Assembly (NCBI GenBank): GCA_007124105.1
Contig: SLFT01000398.1
Span: forward strand, 1 to 7,345
Length of the DNA: 7,345 nucleotides
From: Candidatus Hydrogenedentota bacterium
GTDB taxonomy: Bacteria; Hydrogenedentota; Hydrogenedentia; Hydrogenedentales; CAITNO01
Direction: 5' to 3'
Each line of letters begins with the position of its first letter. Positions within the stretch are counted from its first letter, which is position 1. Of the stretch, positions 1 to 6,962 are shown in pieces. Made by a program: the position numbers and the translations under genes. The notes under the pieces are model-generated. The model was given only the letters and a program-made list of their open reading frames with translations, did not search any database and had not been told where the DNA came from.

Positions 1-3000
1 TCAGCATATCCTGAATGTTCTCGTAACATTCAACAAGCCGAACAGAAGCGTCCTTTCCATTTTGCCGCAAATGAAGAACGTTGCTCAAAAATAACGTGTG
101 CAACAGCCGCTCAAGTTGCTCTTTATTTAACCAGCGACGCCCGCCGAAACGGTTAACCTGCAACACGGCGCGGGTGCTGGCGTCTTCGAACAGCGCGTAG
201 AGCGTCGGCCCCCAGATGTCTGAGTCGAGGGACAGCAGATGTTCACGATGCGCCACGCATCCGTACGCAAGACGGGCATCCTGTTGCGCTTGCCAGGAAT
301 TGTCCTTGTCCATCCCCTCAAAAGCGCGGCCAATATGTTTCACAAGCAACCAGGCGCGCATCCACGCCGCGCTCTGCGCCTCCACTTCGCCGGCGGACGC
401 GTCTGAAAATGCGGCCAGTTTGCCAAGGGGGCGCAACAGGCAACACACCGCAAGCGTACGCCAATAACGCGACTTTTCGACCGTTGGTGCAGCAGGGTCA
501 GGAACAGCGTCAGCAATATAGTCACGCAGTACAGCGGGCAACTGCGCCGATGCGGGTGTCGCGATAAAGGCGCGCAATTGGCGTATGCCGTCCTCGATAT
601 CGCCTAAAACATCCACTACACTGTCCGGCTTGCCTACGGCATCGCCAACAGCGGAAAGAAAGGCGGTAAGTTTCGCGCGCCAGGGACCCAGCGGGTCTCG
701 ACTGTTTTTGCCATTCAACAGCTGCGTCAGCATATCTCCTGTCATCAAGGCACGGAAAGGATCGAGAATCCCGGCCAGATGCATTTCGATATAGGCCTCT
801 TCCATGTCAGGAACGCCAGCATCGCCCAATTGTCTGTGCAGCCGTCCCCACGAATTATCGTTGTCGCAAACCTGACGGATGGCGCTGAATGCCTTGTATT
901 CGTACGCGCCTAACTCGAAATGCAACCCTTTTTCCGCAATGGATGCGCTGTGCCGCAAAAATTCCAAGCCCGTGCGTTCATCGTGCAATATCACGTAGTA
1001 TCGCGGGTCAGTATCGAGGGCCAGCGCCTCAACAAGCGTCCGCCTGCGCAAACGCTGCCCGTCGCCGCTCCCCTCGTTAATAGCTGTCGAGGTGTGCAGT
1101 ACCCCCCGTGTGGTGGTGTACGCATTGTTATAGACAATCAGCGTCCGTTCCGTGTAGGCGCGGTTACTGTAAGCGAATACATTCTCGTCCACCCATCCGT
1201 CAGGCGTGACAAAATCGAACAACGCAAAATGGGCGGCGCCACTGAACAGATAGCGCTTGCGCATGAGTGGAAACACTTCGCGTTCATGGCGCGCAATCAA
1301 CCAGGCGTCAGGGGTCTCATCATGGTAGGCGCGCCGGTATTCCATGCCGTATTTTTCCGCATATCCTTCTATTTGCCCGTGCCCAAACATGGGCAGCCCC
1401 GGCATGGTCGCCAACATAACAGCGACACCGAAATACTTGTCCCCTTTGCCGAATTGGGCTTGCGCTGTGTCTTCATCAGGATTGTTCATGAAATTCACAA
1501 AACGCTGTAATATGGCCGGGCTGAATTCAAGAACATTCTTGATGGTCTGCCGATACTTGGCGTTGTCCTCGGTCTTGAGCATGTTCATAAATGCGCTGTT
1601 GTAAACGCGATGCATGCCGAGCGTTCTTACAAAATATCCCTCCATCAGCCAGAACGCTTCGGCCAGCAACAGTGTATCAGGCGCCTCGGCGGCAATACGG
1701 TCCACCACCTCGCGCCAGAACTCCACGGGAAAAACGGCGTTAAAAGCGTCCTTGTCCAGGCCGTGTTCCGCCCGCGACGGAATAGCGCCGCCCTCGCCGG
1801 GACGCGGGAACCAAAGCCGCTGATAGTGCCGCTTGGCAAGAGTCATGGCCGCGTCAAAACGAATGATGGGAAACATTCTCGCCACATGTACGATCGTGTT
1901 TATTACGGCCTCGCGGGTCTCGGCCAACAGAAAATTCAACTGGGCTGTATCGTTCCAGGGCATGCTGGTGCCGTCGTTTCCATGATAAATATACCGCGCG
2001 TCACCCGTATGTTTGTCCAGTCGCTTGAACACCACCGCCGCGTCACTATGGTTCCAGTAGCCATCCTCAATAAAAAGGCCAACCCGCTCGTCCTGGGACA
2101 AGTCGGGACCGTCAAAAGTGTATCCAGGGAAAGGGGGCTCGCGCAATTGCACGAACCAATCGGGATGCTCCACCACCCAACGCGAGTATAACCCCACATG
2201 ATTGGGCACCATATCGCCGGCCAGCCGGATACCGCGCTGCAACGCGCGACGGGCCAAATCGCGGAAGGCCGCTTCGCCCCCCAAATCCTCGGCAATAACA
2301 TAATCGTACAGACTGTACGCCGATGACGCCGCCTCGGGGTTGCCCATGCGCTGTTTAATTTCACGGGAAGCGGGCGATCGCTCCCATACGCCGATGAGCC
2401 ATAGCGCATTGAATCCCCATCCCGCGAGGCGGTCCAGTTCCGCATCAGGGATATCGCTCAAATGCGTCATAGCGCGGCCATATTGCGCTGACAACTGGTC
2501 AAGCCACACATACGCCAACTTGGCAATAAGCACCACATGGGGCATCCAGTCTTCATCTTTCGAGAACGCTTCCGGCTCCTCATAGTCCTGATCGCCAAAA
2601 GCAAGCGCATCCACCGCGCCGGCCCCCCCCCCCCGCATCATGCTTTCCTCGCGCAACGCGCCGCGCGCTACCAGCAACCGCTCAAGCAATGCGGGCGGCA
2701 ACCACGCGCGCCAGCGGCGCATAACGTATTCCAGCTGACCTTCGAGTGAATCAGGGCTGTTGCGAATGGGGTCGCGCAGTAGTTCCGGCAGCGTGAACGC
2801 TGTATCCGGAAAAACCGGCTGCGTGGAAAACCATGTTTCCAGTCCGGCTATCAAATCATCATACGGCGCAGAGGCGCGCAGGCCGCTGTTATCGAAAAGG
2901 GCGCGATATGGCAGCAGCGCCGGATTCTCATGGGCCAACTGTACAATCAGGACTTCGATAAAGGTCATGTCCCGATGCGCGGCATCGTCTGTTTTACCCG

Positions 3001-3433
3001 CGAGAAATGCCTCGGGATTGTGACGCGCTTCCTTCGCGCCACAGGGCGGATAATACCGAACATAGGCGGGCAATGTGACGTCAACAGCTCCCGCGCCACG
3101 CGTCTTTCGAGCATGGGCCAGTCCGCCGTCAATAGCCGCACCATTCACAACACGACAATATAGGCGAATAATGTGTCTGTCTATCTCATGCAACAGCATC
3201 ATGGCCAGCAACTCACCCGCGCGCGCGGGAAGCGTATCTGAACGGGTGAAGTCGCGATGCTCGTTTATCCGCGCGGCAAGGGCGCGGGCAAAACGAAACG
3301 ACGCCGACGTACCAGTATCGGACGCAGCATCGTCCAACGCATCCACGCCGTATTGTTGCCGCGCCGCGTCCGTGATGGGAACGCCATGAAGAAAATAAGA
3401 ACCGGTTTGCTTTGTGTCGTACAAAATATCCAT
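1..3433 (-). CDS. Large alpha-amylase-family (GH13) glycoside hydrolase or transglycosylase, 3' end outside window
   Basis: The frame is open from ATG 3433-3431 to the left edge: 1144 codons with no stop, C-terminus missing. An in-frame TAG nine codons upstream makes this the first possible ATG; a weak AAGG (3439-3442) lies 5 bases before it. GH13 motifs are in order: region I DMVPNHVG (D407-G414), region II RFDAAMT with nucleophile D527, region III LLLAEAFW with acid/base E592, region IV MNNPDEDTA with likely stabiliser D653, then MPGLPMFGHGQIEG near 680-690. Region IV normally reads NHD; here the histidine is missing. The barrel starts near 325-340 (GWGFNALWLIGVWE). Before it are about 320 mainly helical residues of unknown function; after it come an apparent beta domain (about 720-850) and a long helical region. 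This is far longer than a usual 450-650-residue amylase. No signal peptide, so probably cytoplasmic alpha-glucan metabolism. Substrate, and hydrolysis versus transfer, cannot be read from sequence. A poly-G tract interrupts codons 267-271. Confidence 0.93.
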   Translation of the reverse strand, partial: MDILYDTKQTGSYFLHGVPITDAARQQYGVDALDDAASDTGTSASFRFARALAARINEHRDFTRSDTLPARAGELLAMMLLHEIDRHIIRLYCRVVNGAAIDGGLAHARKTRGAGAVDVTLPAYVRYYPPCGAKEARHNPEAFLAGKTDDAAHRDMTFIEVLIVQLAHENPALLPYRALFDNSGLRASAPYDDLIAGLETWFSTQPVFPDTAFTLPELLRDPIRNSPDSLEGQLEYVMRRWRAWLPPALLERLLVARGALREESMMRGGGAGAVDALAFGDQDYEEPEAFSKDEDWMPHVVLIAKLAYVWLDQLSAQYGRAMTHLSDIPDAELDRLAGWGFNALWLIGVWERSPASREIKQRMGNPEAASSAYSLYDYVIAEDLGGEAAFRDLARRALQRGIRLAGDMVPNHVGLYSRWVVEHPDWFVQLREPPFPGYTFDGPDLSQDERVGLFIEDGYWNHSDAAVVFKRLDKHTGDARYIYHGNDGTSMPWNDTAQLNFLLAETREAVINTIVHVARMFPIIRFDAAMTLAKRHYQRLWFPRPGEGGAIPSRAEHGLDKDAFNAVFPVEFWREVVDRIAAEAPDTLLLAEAFWLMEGYFVRTLGMHRVYNSAFMNMLKTEDNAKYRQTIKNVLEFSPAILQRFVNFMNNPDEDTAQAQFGKGDKYFGVAVMLATMPGLPMFGHGQIEGYAEKYGMEYRRAYHDETPDAWLIARHEREVFPLMRKRYLFSGAAHFALFDFVTPDGWVDENVFAYSNRAYTERTLIVYNNAYTTTRGVLHTSTAINEGSGDGQRLRRRTLVEALALDTDPRYYVILHDERTGLEFLRHSASIAEKGLHFELGAYEYKAFSAIRQVCDNDNSWGRLHRQLGDAGVPDMEEAYIEMHLAGILDPFRALMTGDMLTQLLNGKNSRDPLGPWRAKLTAFLSAVGDAVGKPDSVVDVLGDIEDGIRQLRAFIATPASAQLPAVLRDYIADAVPDPAAPTVEKSRYWRTLAVCCLLRPLGKLAAFSDASAGEVEAQSAAWMRAWLLVKHIGRAFEGMDKDNSWQAQQDARLAYGCVAHREHLLSLDSDIWGPTLYALFEDASTRAVLQVNRFGGRRWLNKEQLERLLHTLFLSNVLHLRQNGKDASVRLVECYENIQDML
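2623..2634 (-). repeat. 12-base homopolymer (poly-G on coding strand) inside the GH13 gene
   Basis: Twelve consecutive C on the plus strand read as G12 in the gene, encoding R267-GGG-A271 in a stretch between the N-terminal helical region and the catalytic barrel. The frame is open and sensible on both sides at this length. With 13 G the frame meets TGA after about 284 residues; with 11 G it meets TGA after about 321. Either length removes the whole catalytic domain. Other G or C runs in the window reach only 6-7. Confidence 0.95.
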
Positions 3434-3454
3434 CGCCGCCTTACTGTCTGGTTG

Positions 3455-3488
3455 CCGCTAAGACATGGATTGAAACCCATGTCAGCGG
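3455..3488 (-). promoter_or_regulatory. Stem-loop in the GH13 5' leader
   Basis: On the plus strand CCGCT, AA, GACATGG, an 8-base loop (ATTGAAAC), CCATGTC and AGCGG form a 12-base-pair stem with only a two-base AA bulge. It ends 21 bases before the GH13 start codon and 12 before its AAGG site. No T-run follows on either strand, so it is not a standard intrinsic terminator. It could be an mRNA leader structure affecting translation or stability, or a DNA palindrome bound by a regulator. The structure is seen; the role is inferred. Confidence 0.5.
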
Positions 3489-3621
3489 AGATAATTATTG
3501 GCCCATCCCCCCTTAACACGCCACTACTTTCGTTGCCACAAGCATAACGCATTGCCCCATCAGATTGCCAGACGGCGACAACGCATGAACAGCGCGCGCC
3601 GCGGAAACCATGCGTATCCAC

Positions 3622-3634
3622 TTGAAACGTTCAA
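3622..3634. promoter_or_regulatory. Short inverted repeat after the activator gene, possible operator
   Basis: TTGAA-ACG-TTCAA is a perfect 5-base inverted repeat 14 bases past the activator stop codon, in the gap upstream of the GH13 gene. In the same gap the hexamer GGCAAY on the minus strand appears several times (3532-3537, 3551-3556, 3564-3569). These could be protein-binding sites for GH13 control, but each is short enough to arise by chance. No convincing sigma-54 (GG-N10-GC) or sigma-70 promoter was found between 3434 and 3647. Confidence 0.15.
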
Positions 3635-3647
3635 CGGTCAAAACGGC

Positions 3648-5462
3648 CTATTTTTCAATCTTCCGGTACAGAGTGCTCCTGCCGATGCCGAGCAGAGCCG
3701 CAGCTTCGGGGACATTGCCGCTGGCGCGCTGCAACGCTTCCTCGATGTGACGTCGCTCCATCTCCGCCAACGGTACGAATGCAGTGTCTGCCAACGCGCC
3801 GTCTGACAGGCCCAGGTCCGCCTCGATGATAGTTTCGTTTTTTGCTACCACCATGGCCCGCTCGACAACATTGCGTAACTCGCGCACATTGCCAGACCAC
3901 CCATGCCGTTCGAGCGCGCGCAACGCATCATCGGAGAATCCCGAAGGGCCGCGTCCGTCGCGTTTGACCACCTGCCGCCGGAAATGCTCCGCCAGCGCTG
4001 GAATGTCGCCGCGGCGTTCGCGCAATGGCGGCAAACGCAATATGAACGTATTGAGACGATGATATAAATCGCGGCGGAACCGACCGGCCGTCACTTCTTC
4101 CTCGAGATTCTTGTTGGTCGCCGCCACCACGCGCACCGTGGCGTGCCGCACGGCGCCGGCGCCCAGTCGGCGATACGTGCCGGTTTCGATGGCGCGAAGA
4201 ATCCGCGCCTGATTCGCCAGACTTAAATCGCCTATTTCGTCCAGGAACAGCGTGCCGCCATTGCTCTCCTCGAGCAGTCCCGCCTTGGACGTATGCGCGC
4301 CAGTAAATGCGCCTTTTTCGTGACCGAACACCTCGCTCTCGAACAATTCATCAGGGATGGCCGCGCAATTGACAATGACCAGAGGCTTGTCGGCAAGATC
4401 GGACAATTCGTGAACCATCCGCGCCACCAGTTCCTTGCCTGTTCCCGTGTCGCCCAGAATAAGCACACTGAGCCGAGAACGAGCCACGTCGCGGGCCTGG
4501 GAACGCAACGCCGCAATCGCCGCGCTTTCGCCCACGATAGCGCCGTCATAAGCAAGCCCGGCCACCAGGCGCTGGTTCTCGACCTCCAACCGTTCAAGCC
4601 GGTCCACCACGCGGATATACGGCGCAAGCGCATAGGCGTGAGCGATTAGATACGAAAGGTCGGATTCCTCATACACGCGTTCCGGACTGTGCGATTGCGC
4701 GGCCAACGCACCGAGCACCTCCTGGCCCAGCACCACGGGGCTTATGATGGTTGTCTTGACGCCTCCGGACGCGGCGGCCCCAAGCAACTGTGGCAGCAGC
4801 AAACTGCGCTTGTCCACTATCGCCTGACCTATGTGCTGGTAAAGCGTCTCGTCATCACGCAATACATGGACATCTGAAACGGGAAAAATAACTGGCGCCT
4901 TCTCTTCTTCGCACACCAAAACAACCCAGAACGCGGACGGCGTGAACTGCTCGCGGATGTGATGTTCCAATATAGAAATCAACTCTGAGGTGGTGCTTGC
5001 CTGGCTGAGCGCGCGACCAAAGGAAAAGAGATGCGCCAGCTCCACGGTGGTATGGGGCGTACCCTTTCTAAACAGGCTGTCGCCGCTTGCGCTGGAGTAG
5101 ATGGGCGCGTCAATTTTCAAGGAAGAGGTGTCGCTCAGTTTCGAGGATTTCCTTTTGGGCGCCCCCCTCTCTTCATACAACTGCGTCACTAAAAAAACTG
5201 AAGCGCCCACAGCAATCTCATCGCCGGGATTCAAAACACCGTCCTGAACCGGCATGCCGTTTACCAGGGTGGCGTTGCGGCTATCCATGTCAAGAATGCG
5301 CGCCTGACCGTCACGCAGGTATACTTGGCAATGTAAACGCGAGACAACCGGATCGTTTAACCGAATTGCGCAGGACGCGTCTCGACCAAGGATCAAGGGC
5401 CGCTCAACAATGGGCCACGCTCGTCCTGAAGATGCACCGCTCTTGGAAACAATCTGCAACAT
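3648..5462 (-). CDS. FHA-GAF sigma-54-dependent transcriptional activator (Fis-type HTH)
   Basis: A bacterial enhancer-binding protein of 604 residues that would remodel sigma-54 RNA polymerase by ATP hydrolysis. Domains: FHA, about 3-95 (GR at 26-27, SRLH 41-44, N63, VNG 67-69), a phosphothreonine reader; GAF-like sensor, about 138-285; a short coiled linker (VVDRLERLEVENQRLV); AAA+ domain, about 308-535; Fis-type helix-turn-helix, about 565-604. The AAA+ core is intact: Walker A GDTGTGKE (337-344), sigma-54-contacting GAFTGA (384-389), Walker B GGTLFLDE (402-409), arginine-finger region RFRRDLYHRLN (461-471) and sensor II WSGNVREL (522-529). The FHA domain replaces the usual response-regulator receiver, so input is probably a Ser/Thr kinase plus a small molecule at GAF. 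ATG 5462 is the first start after an in-frame TAG; its SD match is weak (GGA, 12 bases away). The protein ends at STLYRKIEK, slightly short of many Fis-type tails. The next gene in the same direction is GH13, a plausible but unproven target. Confidence 0.96.
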   Translation of the reverse strand: MLQIVSKSGASSGRAWPIVERPLILGRDASCAIRLNDPVVSRLHCQVYLRDGQARILDMDSRNATLVNGMPVQDGVLNPGDEIAVGASVFLVTQLYEERGAPKRKSSKLSDTSSLKIDAPIYSSASGDSLFRKGTPHTTVELAHLFSFGRALSQASTTSELISILEHHIREQFTPSAFWVVLVCEEEKAPVIFPVSDVHVLRDDETLYQHIGQAIVDKRSLLLPQLLGAAASGGVKTTIISPVVLGQEVLGALAAQSHSPERVYEESDLSYLIAHAYALAPYIRVVDRLERLEVENQRLVAGLAYDGAIVGESAAIAALRSQARDVARSRLSVLILGDTGTGKELVARMVHELSDLADKPLVIVNCAAIPDELFESEVFGHEKGAFTGAHTSKAGLLEESNGGTLFLDEIGDLSLANQARILRAIETGTYRRLGAGAVRHATVRVVAATNKNLEEEVTAGRFRRDLYHRLNTFILRLPPLRERRGDIPALAEHFRRQVVKRDGRGPSGFSDDALRALERHGWSGNVRELRNVVERAMVVAKNETIIEADLGLSDGALADTAFVPLAEMERRHIEEALQRASGNVPEAAALLGIGRSTLYRKIEK

Positions 5463-5680
5463 ATCGCCGGGAATTCCTGTCCACGTTCCTAACTACAACT
5501 CACGTTAAACGCCAGTATATCACGGGGCAGGCAACAGAAAAAAAATTACAGCCGCGCTTTTCCAAGAAATCATGACGCATGCCATATCCCCCCCTGGGCA
5601 AGCGCCCCCTGGCGCGAGCGCTCTGTGCTTTCGCTCATCAACCTAATCCAAAGCACCGGAAAAATCTTATCCATTACGCA
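5463..5680. other. 218-base gap before the activator gene; weak promoter-like signals
   Basis: No gene is supported here. In the direction of the activator there is a T8 run (5538-5545) and a TATACT -10-like hexamer (5514-5519), but no good -35 at 16-18 bases. A small stem GCGCC-CCCT-GGCGC lies near 5612-5625, downstream of the glycosyltransferase stop, without a T-run, so it is at best a poor terminator. A C7 run lies at 5588-5594. The gap is large enough to hold the activator's own promoter. Confidence 0.3.
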
Positions 5681-6442
5681 TTACTTGTCATGATTGTCTG
5701 ACTGTAAACGCCAGAGTTTTGCGTATTTTGTGAACACTGAAAACGCGGACAGGCCACAGAGAACAACGCCATGGTAGCCATCAAGGAAGCCAAGACGCGC
5801 TACATACATCGTCACAAAACGGTGAACGGGCCGCAGAAGAAGATCAAGAAGCCCGGCGCGTTTGCCTCGGTCATAAGCATCCTGCGCGCCCCAGGTGGTA
5901 AAGCGCTGAAAGGTATCAAAAAACTCTTCAAAGTTGCGGTATGTATCGTGATACATAACCTCTGTTATTTTTCCGACCGTACCGTCCACCACCACTCGTG
6001 AATGCACCCTTTTTTCAAGGTATCGGCCCTTGGCCGTTTTGAACAAACGCAGGTTGTAATCGCGATGCCAGCCACAACGCTTGATAAGTTTTCCCAGAAA
6101 AAAAGAGTGACGAAGAATCTGATACCCGTCTTCGCTCTCAGGGGCGGCGATGACCTCTTGTATGCGCGCCGCAAGCGAGGGAGATACCCATTCGTCCGCG
6201 TCAAGCACCAGCGTCCACTCTGTGTCTATTTGCGGCAACGCCCAATTGCGCTGGGCCGCGGCGTTCACATATTCATGGACGACCACGTTGTCCGTAAAGC
6301 GACGGGTCAGCGCGATGGTCTCCTCGGAGGCGCGCGCGTCCACCACACAGAAGCGAACATCAGCCCATGCAACGCTTTCAAGGCATTTGGGCAATCTATC
6401 GCATCCATCCGGAACAAGCGTCAACACAGTAATGGCACTCAC
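5681..6442 (-). CDS. WaaE/KdtX-like family 2 glycosyltransferase
   Basis: A GT-A fold inverting glycosyltransferase of 253 residues, of the type that adds a sugar to lipopolysaccharide core or related envelope glycans from a nucleotide-sugar at the inner membrane's cytoplasmic face. Visible marks: first strand ITVLTLV (4-10), LPKCLESVAWAD (17-28), VVDARASEET (33-42), AAAQRNWAL (61-69), the metal/nucleotide-binding DAD (81-83, in LVLDADEWV), then FFLGKLIKRCGWHRDYNLRLF (114-134) and VHS (146-148). The C-terminal membrane-associating part, FLDGYHGVVL (219-228) followed by KYAKLW (239-244), is typical of WaaE-like proteins. The GTG start is favoured: an in-frame TGA lies 14 codons upstream with no ATG between, and the first strand begins three residues after the start. 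There is no clear SD; the start overlaps the stop of a short upstream ORF (GTGA). The conserved VHE of relatives reads VHS here. The acceptor and sugar cannot be inferred. Confidence 0.9.
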   Translation of the reverse strand: MSAITVLTLVPDGCDRLPKCLESVAWADVRFCVVDARASEETIALTRRFTDNVVVHEYVNAAAQRNWALPQIDTEWTLVLDADEWVSPSLAARIQEVIAAPESEDGYQILRHSFFLGKLIKRCGWHRDYNLRLFKTAKGRYLEKRVHSRVVVDGTVGKITEVMYHDTYRNFEEFFDTFQRFTTWGAQDAYDRGKRAGLLDLLLRPVHRFVTMYVARLGFLDGYHGVVLCGLSAFSVFTKYAKLWRLQSDNHDK

Positions 6443-6531
6443 AATAAGACTACTTTCATTAGCCCCACTGCCGCAACAATGTCAGGCATACTCATACACA
6501 GCGCAATCTCCGGCACGTTTCGATGGAACAT
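6439..6531 (-). CDS. Possible 30-residue bridging ORF between RNA-binding protein and glycosyltransferase genes
   Basis: An ATG overlapping the last base of the RNA-binding protein's stop (TGATG) opens a 30-codon frame, MFHRNVPEIALCMSMPDI followed by VAAVGLMKVVLL. Its TGA overlaps the glycosyltransferase GTG (GTGA). The first ATG has no SD; an internal ATG (MSMPDI...) has GGAG about 12 bases upstream. No family is recognised. It may be a translated leader that couples ribosomes into the glycosyltransferase gene, or simply chance; 30 open codons are not unusual. Confidence 0.2.
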   Translation of the reverse strand: MFHRNVPEIALCMSMPDIVAAVGLMKVVLL

Positions 6532-6806
6532 CAATAACGAGCGAAGGTGCGTCGAGGACGCGTCTCGCCCGGCGGAAGCGCTTCACTTACTTGTATCTTG
6601 CGCCCGTCCAGTTCCCGTCCCTGACAGTTTTCGATCGCTGCGCGCGCCGCGTCATCAGCCATATCCACGAATCCAAAGCCGCGCGAACGGTTATCGGCGC
6701 GGTCGCGTATAATACGGACCGACGCCACCGCGCCATAACGCTCAAAAACAGCACGAACGGCCGCTTCATCGGTCTGATAGGATAAATTTCCAACGTATAG
6801 ATACAT
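6531..6806 (-). CDS. Small single-RRM RNA-binding protein
   Basis: A 91-residue protein that is almost entirely one RNA-recognition motif, binding single-stranded RNA in the cytoplasm. RNP2 is LYVGNL (3-8) and RNP1 is RGFGFVDM (42-49), both with their RNA-stacking aromatics, plus the usual helix VRAVFERYG (17-25) and ELDGRKIQVSEA (65-76). A short basic, proline-containing tail follows (ETRPRRTFARY). Bacterial proteins of this cyanobacterial Rbp / cold-shock-associated type are typically 80-130 residues. I chose ATG 6806 over ATG 6860: the motif starts immediately after it, an AGGTG Shine-Dalgarno sits 6 bases upstream, and the 18 extra residues of the longer form (MIRCCVETCC...) look non-native. 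RNA targets are unknown. The glycosyltransferase starts 88 bases downstream in the same direction, so a shared transcript is likely. Confidence 0.93.
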   Translation of the reverse strand: MYLYVGNLSYQTDEAAVRAVFERYGAVASVRIIRDRADNRSRGFGFVDMADDAARAAIENCQGRELDGRKIQVSEALPPGETRPRRTFARY

Positions 6807-6812
6807 CGGGCG

Positions 6813-6817
6813 CACCT
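6813..6817 (-). promoter_or_regulatory. Ribosome-binding site for the RRM protein
   Basis: AGGTG, a perfect match to the anti-Shine-Dalgarno core, ends 6 bases before ATG 6806; a second purine block AAGGA lies at 6819-6823. This site decides the start in favour of 6806. Confidence 0.65.
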
Positions 6818-6962
6818 GTCCTTCCCGGTTACAACACGTCTCCACGCAGCACCTTATCAATCCCTTTATATCATCAACAACCAGGCGTTATAGTAGCATA
6901 CTCTCAAAGCAGACACAAGGATAACGGCGTTCCAGAAACACCCTTAAACCGTCACGGCCCCC
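6818..6962 (-). promoter_or_regulatory. Leader/promoter region of the RRM gene with possible weak hairpin
   Basis: This stretch between the VOC stop and the RRM gene is noticeably AT-richer than its surroundings. It holds two -10-like hexamers in the gene's direction, TATAAC (6887-6892) and TATAAA (6865-6870), neither with a good -35. A six-base-pair stem with one G-T pair (6926-6942) follows the VOC gene; the bases after it are only mildly T-rich, so a terminator there is doubtful. A promoter is likely somewhere here, but I cannot fix its position. Confidence 0.3.

Noticed and set aside
920..2191. Plus-strand frames of 196 and 193 codons (920-1510 and 1610-2191)
   Set aside because: Both are antisense shadows of the GH13 gene, whose catalytic motifs lie on the other strand across the same bases.
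3451..3476. Sequence ending in GGATTGAAAC, like the 3' end of many CRISPR repeats
   Set aside because: Only one copy exists in the window, with no spaced repeats and no cas gene. The bases are accounted for by the hairpin at 3455-3488.
3513..3650. Open frame continuing about 45 codons past the activator's TAG, including a 32-codon ATG frame
   Set aside because: An open stretch of this length is common by chance, it has no SD or recognisable motif, and the activator already ends in a normal Fis-type helix.
5612..5625. GCGCC-CCCT-GGCGC stem as terminator of the glycosyltransferase gene
   Set aside because: Only five base pairs with no T-run after it, so it does not meet the usual intrinsic-terminator pattern.
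5506..5714. Direct repeat TAAACGCCAG at 5506-5515 and 5705-5714
   Set aside because: Ten-base repeats are expected many times by chance in 7 kb, and the second copy lies within the glycosyltransferase coding end.
6002..6712. Long plus-strand frame (236 codons) opposite the glycosyltransferase and RRM genes
   Set aside because: It lies antisense to two clearly conserved proteins, its translation shows no recognisable motif, and it is explained by the codon bias of the minus-strand genes.
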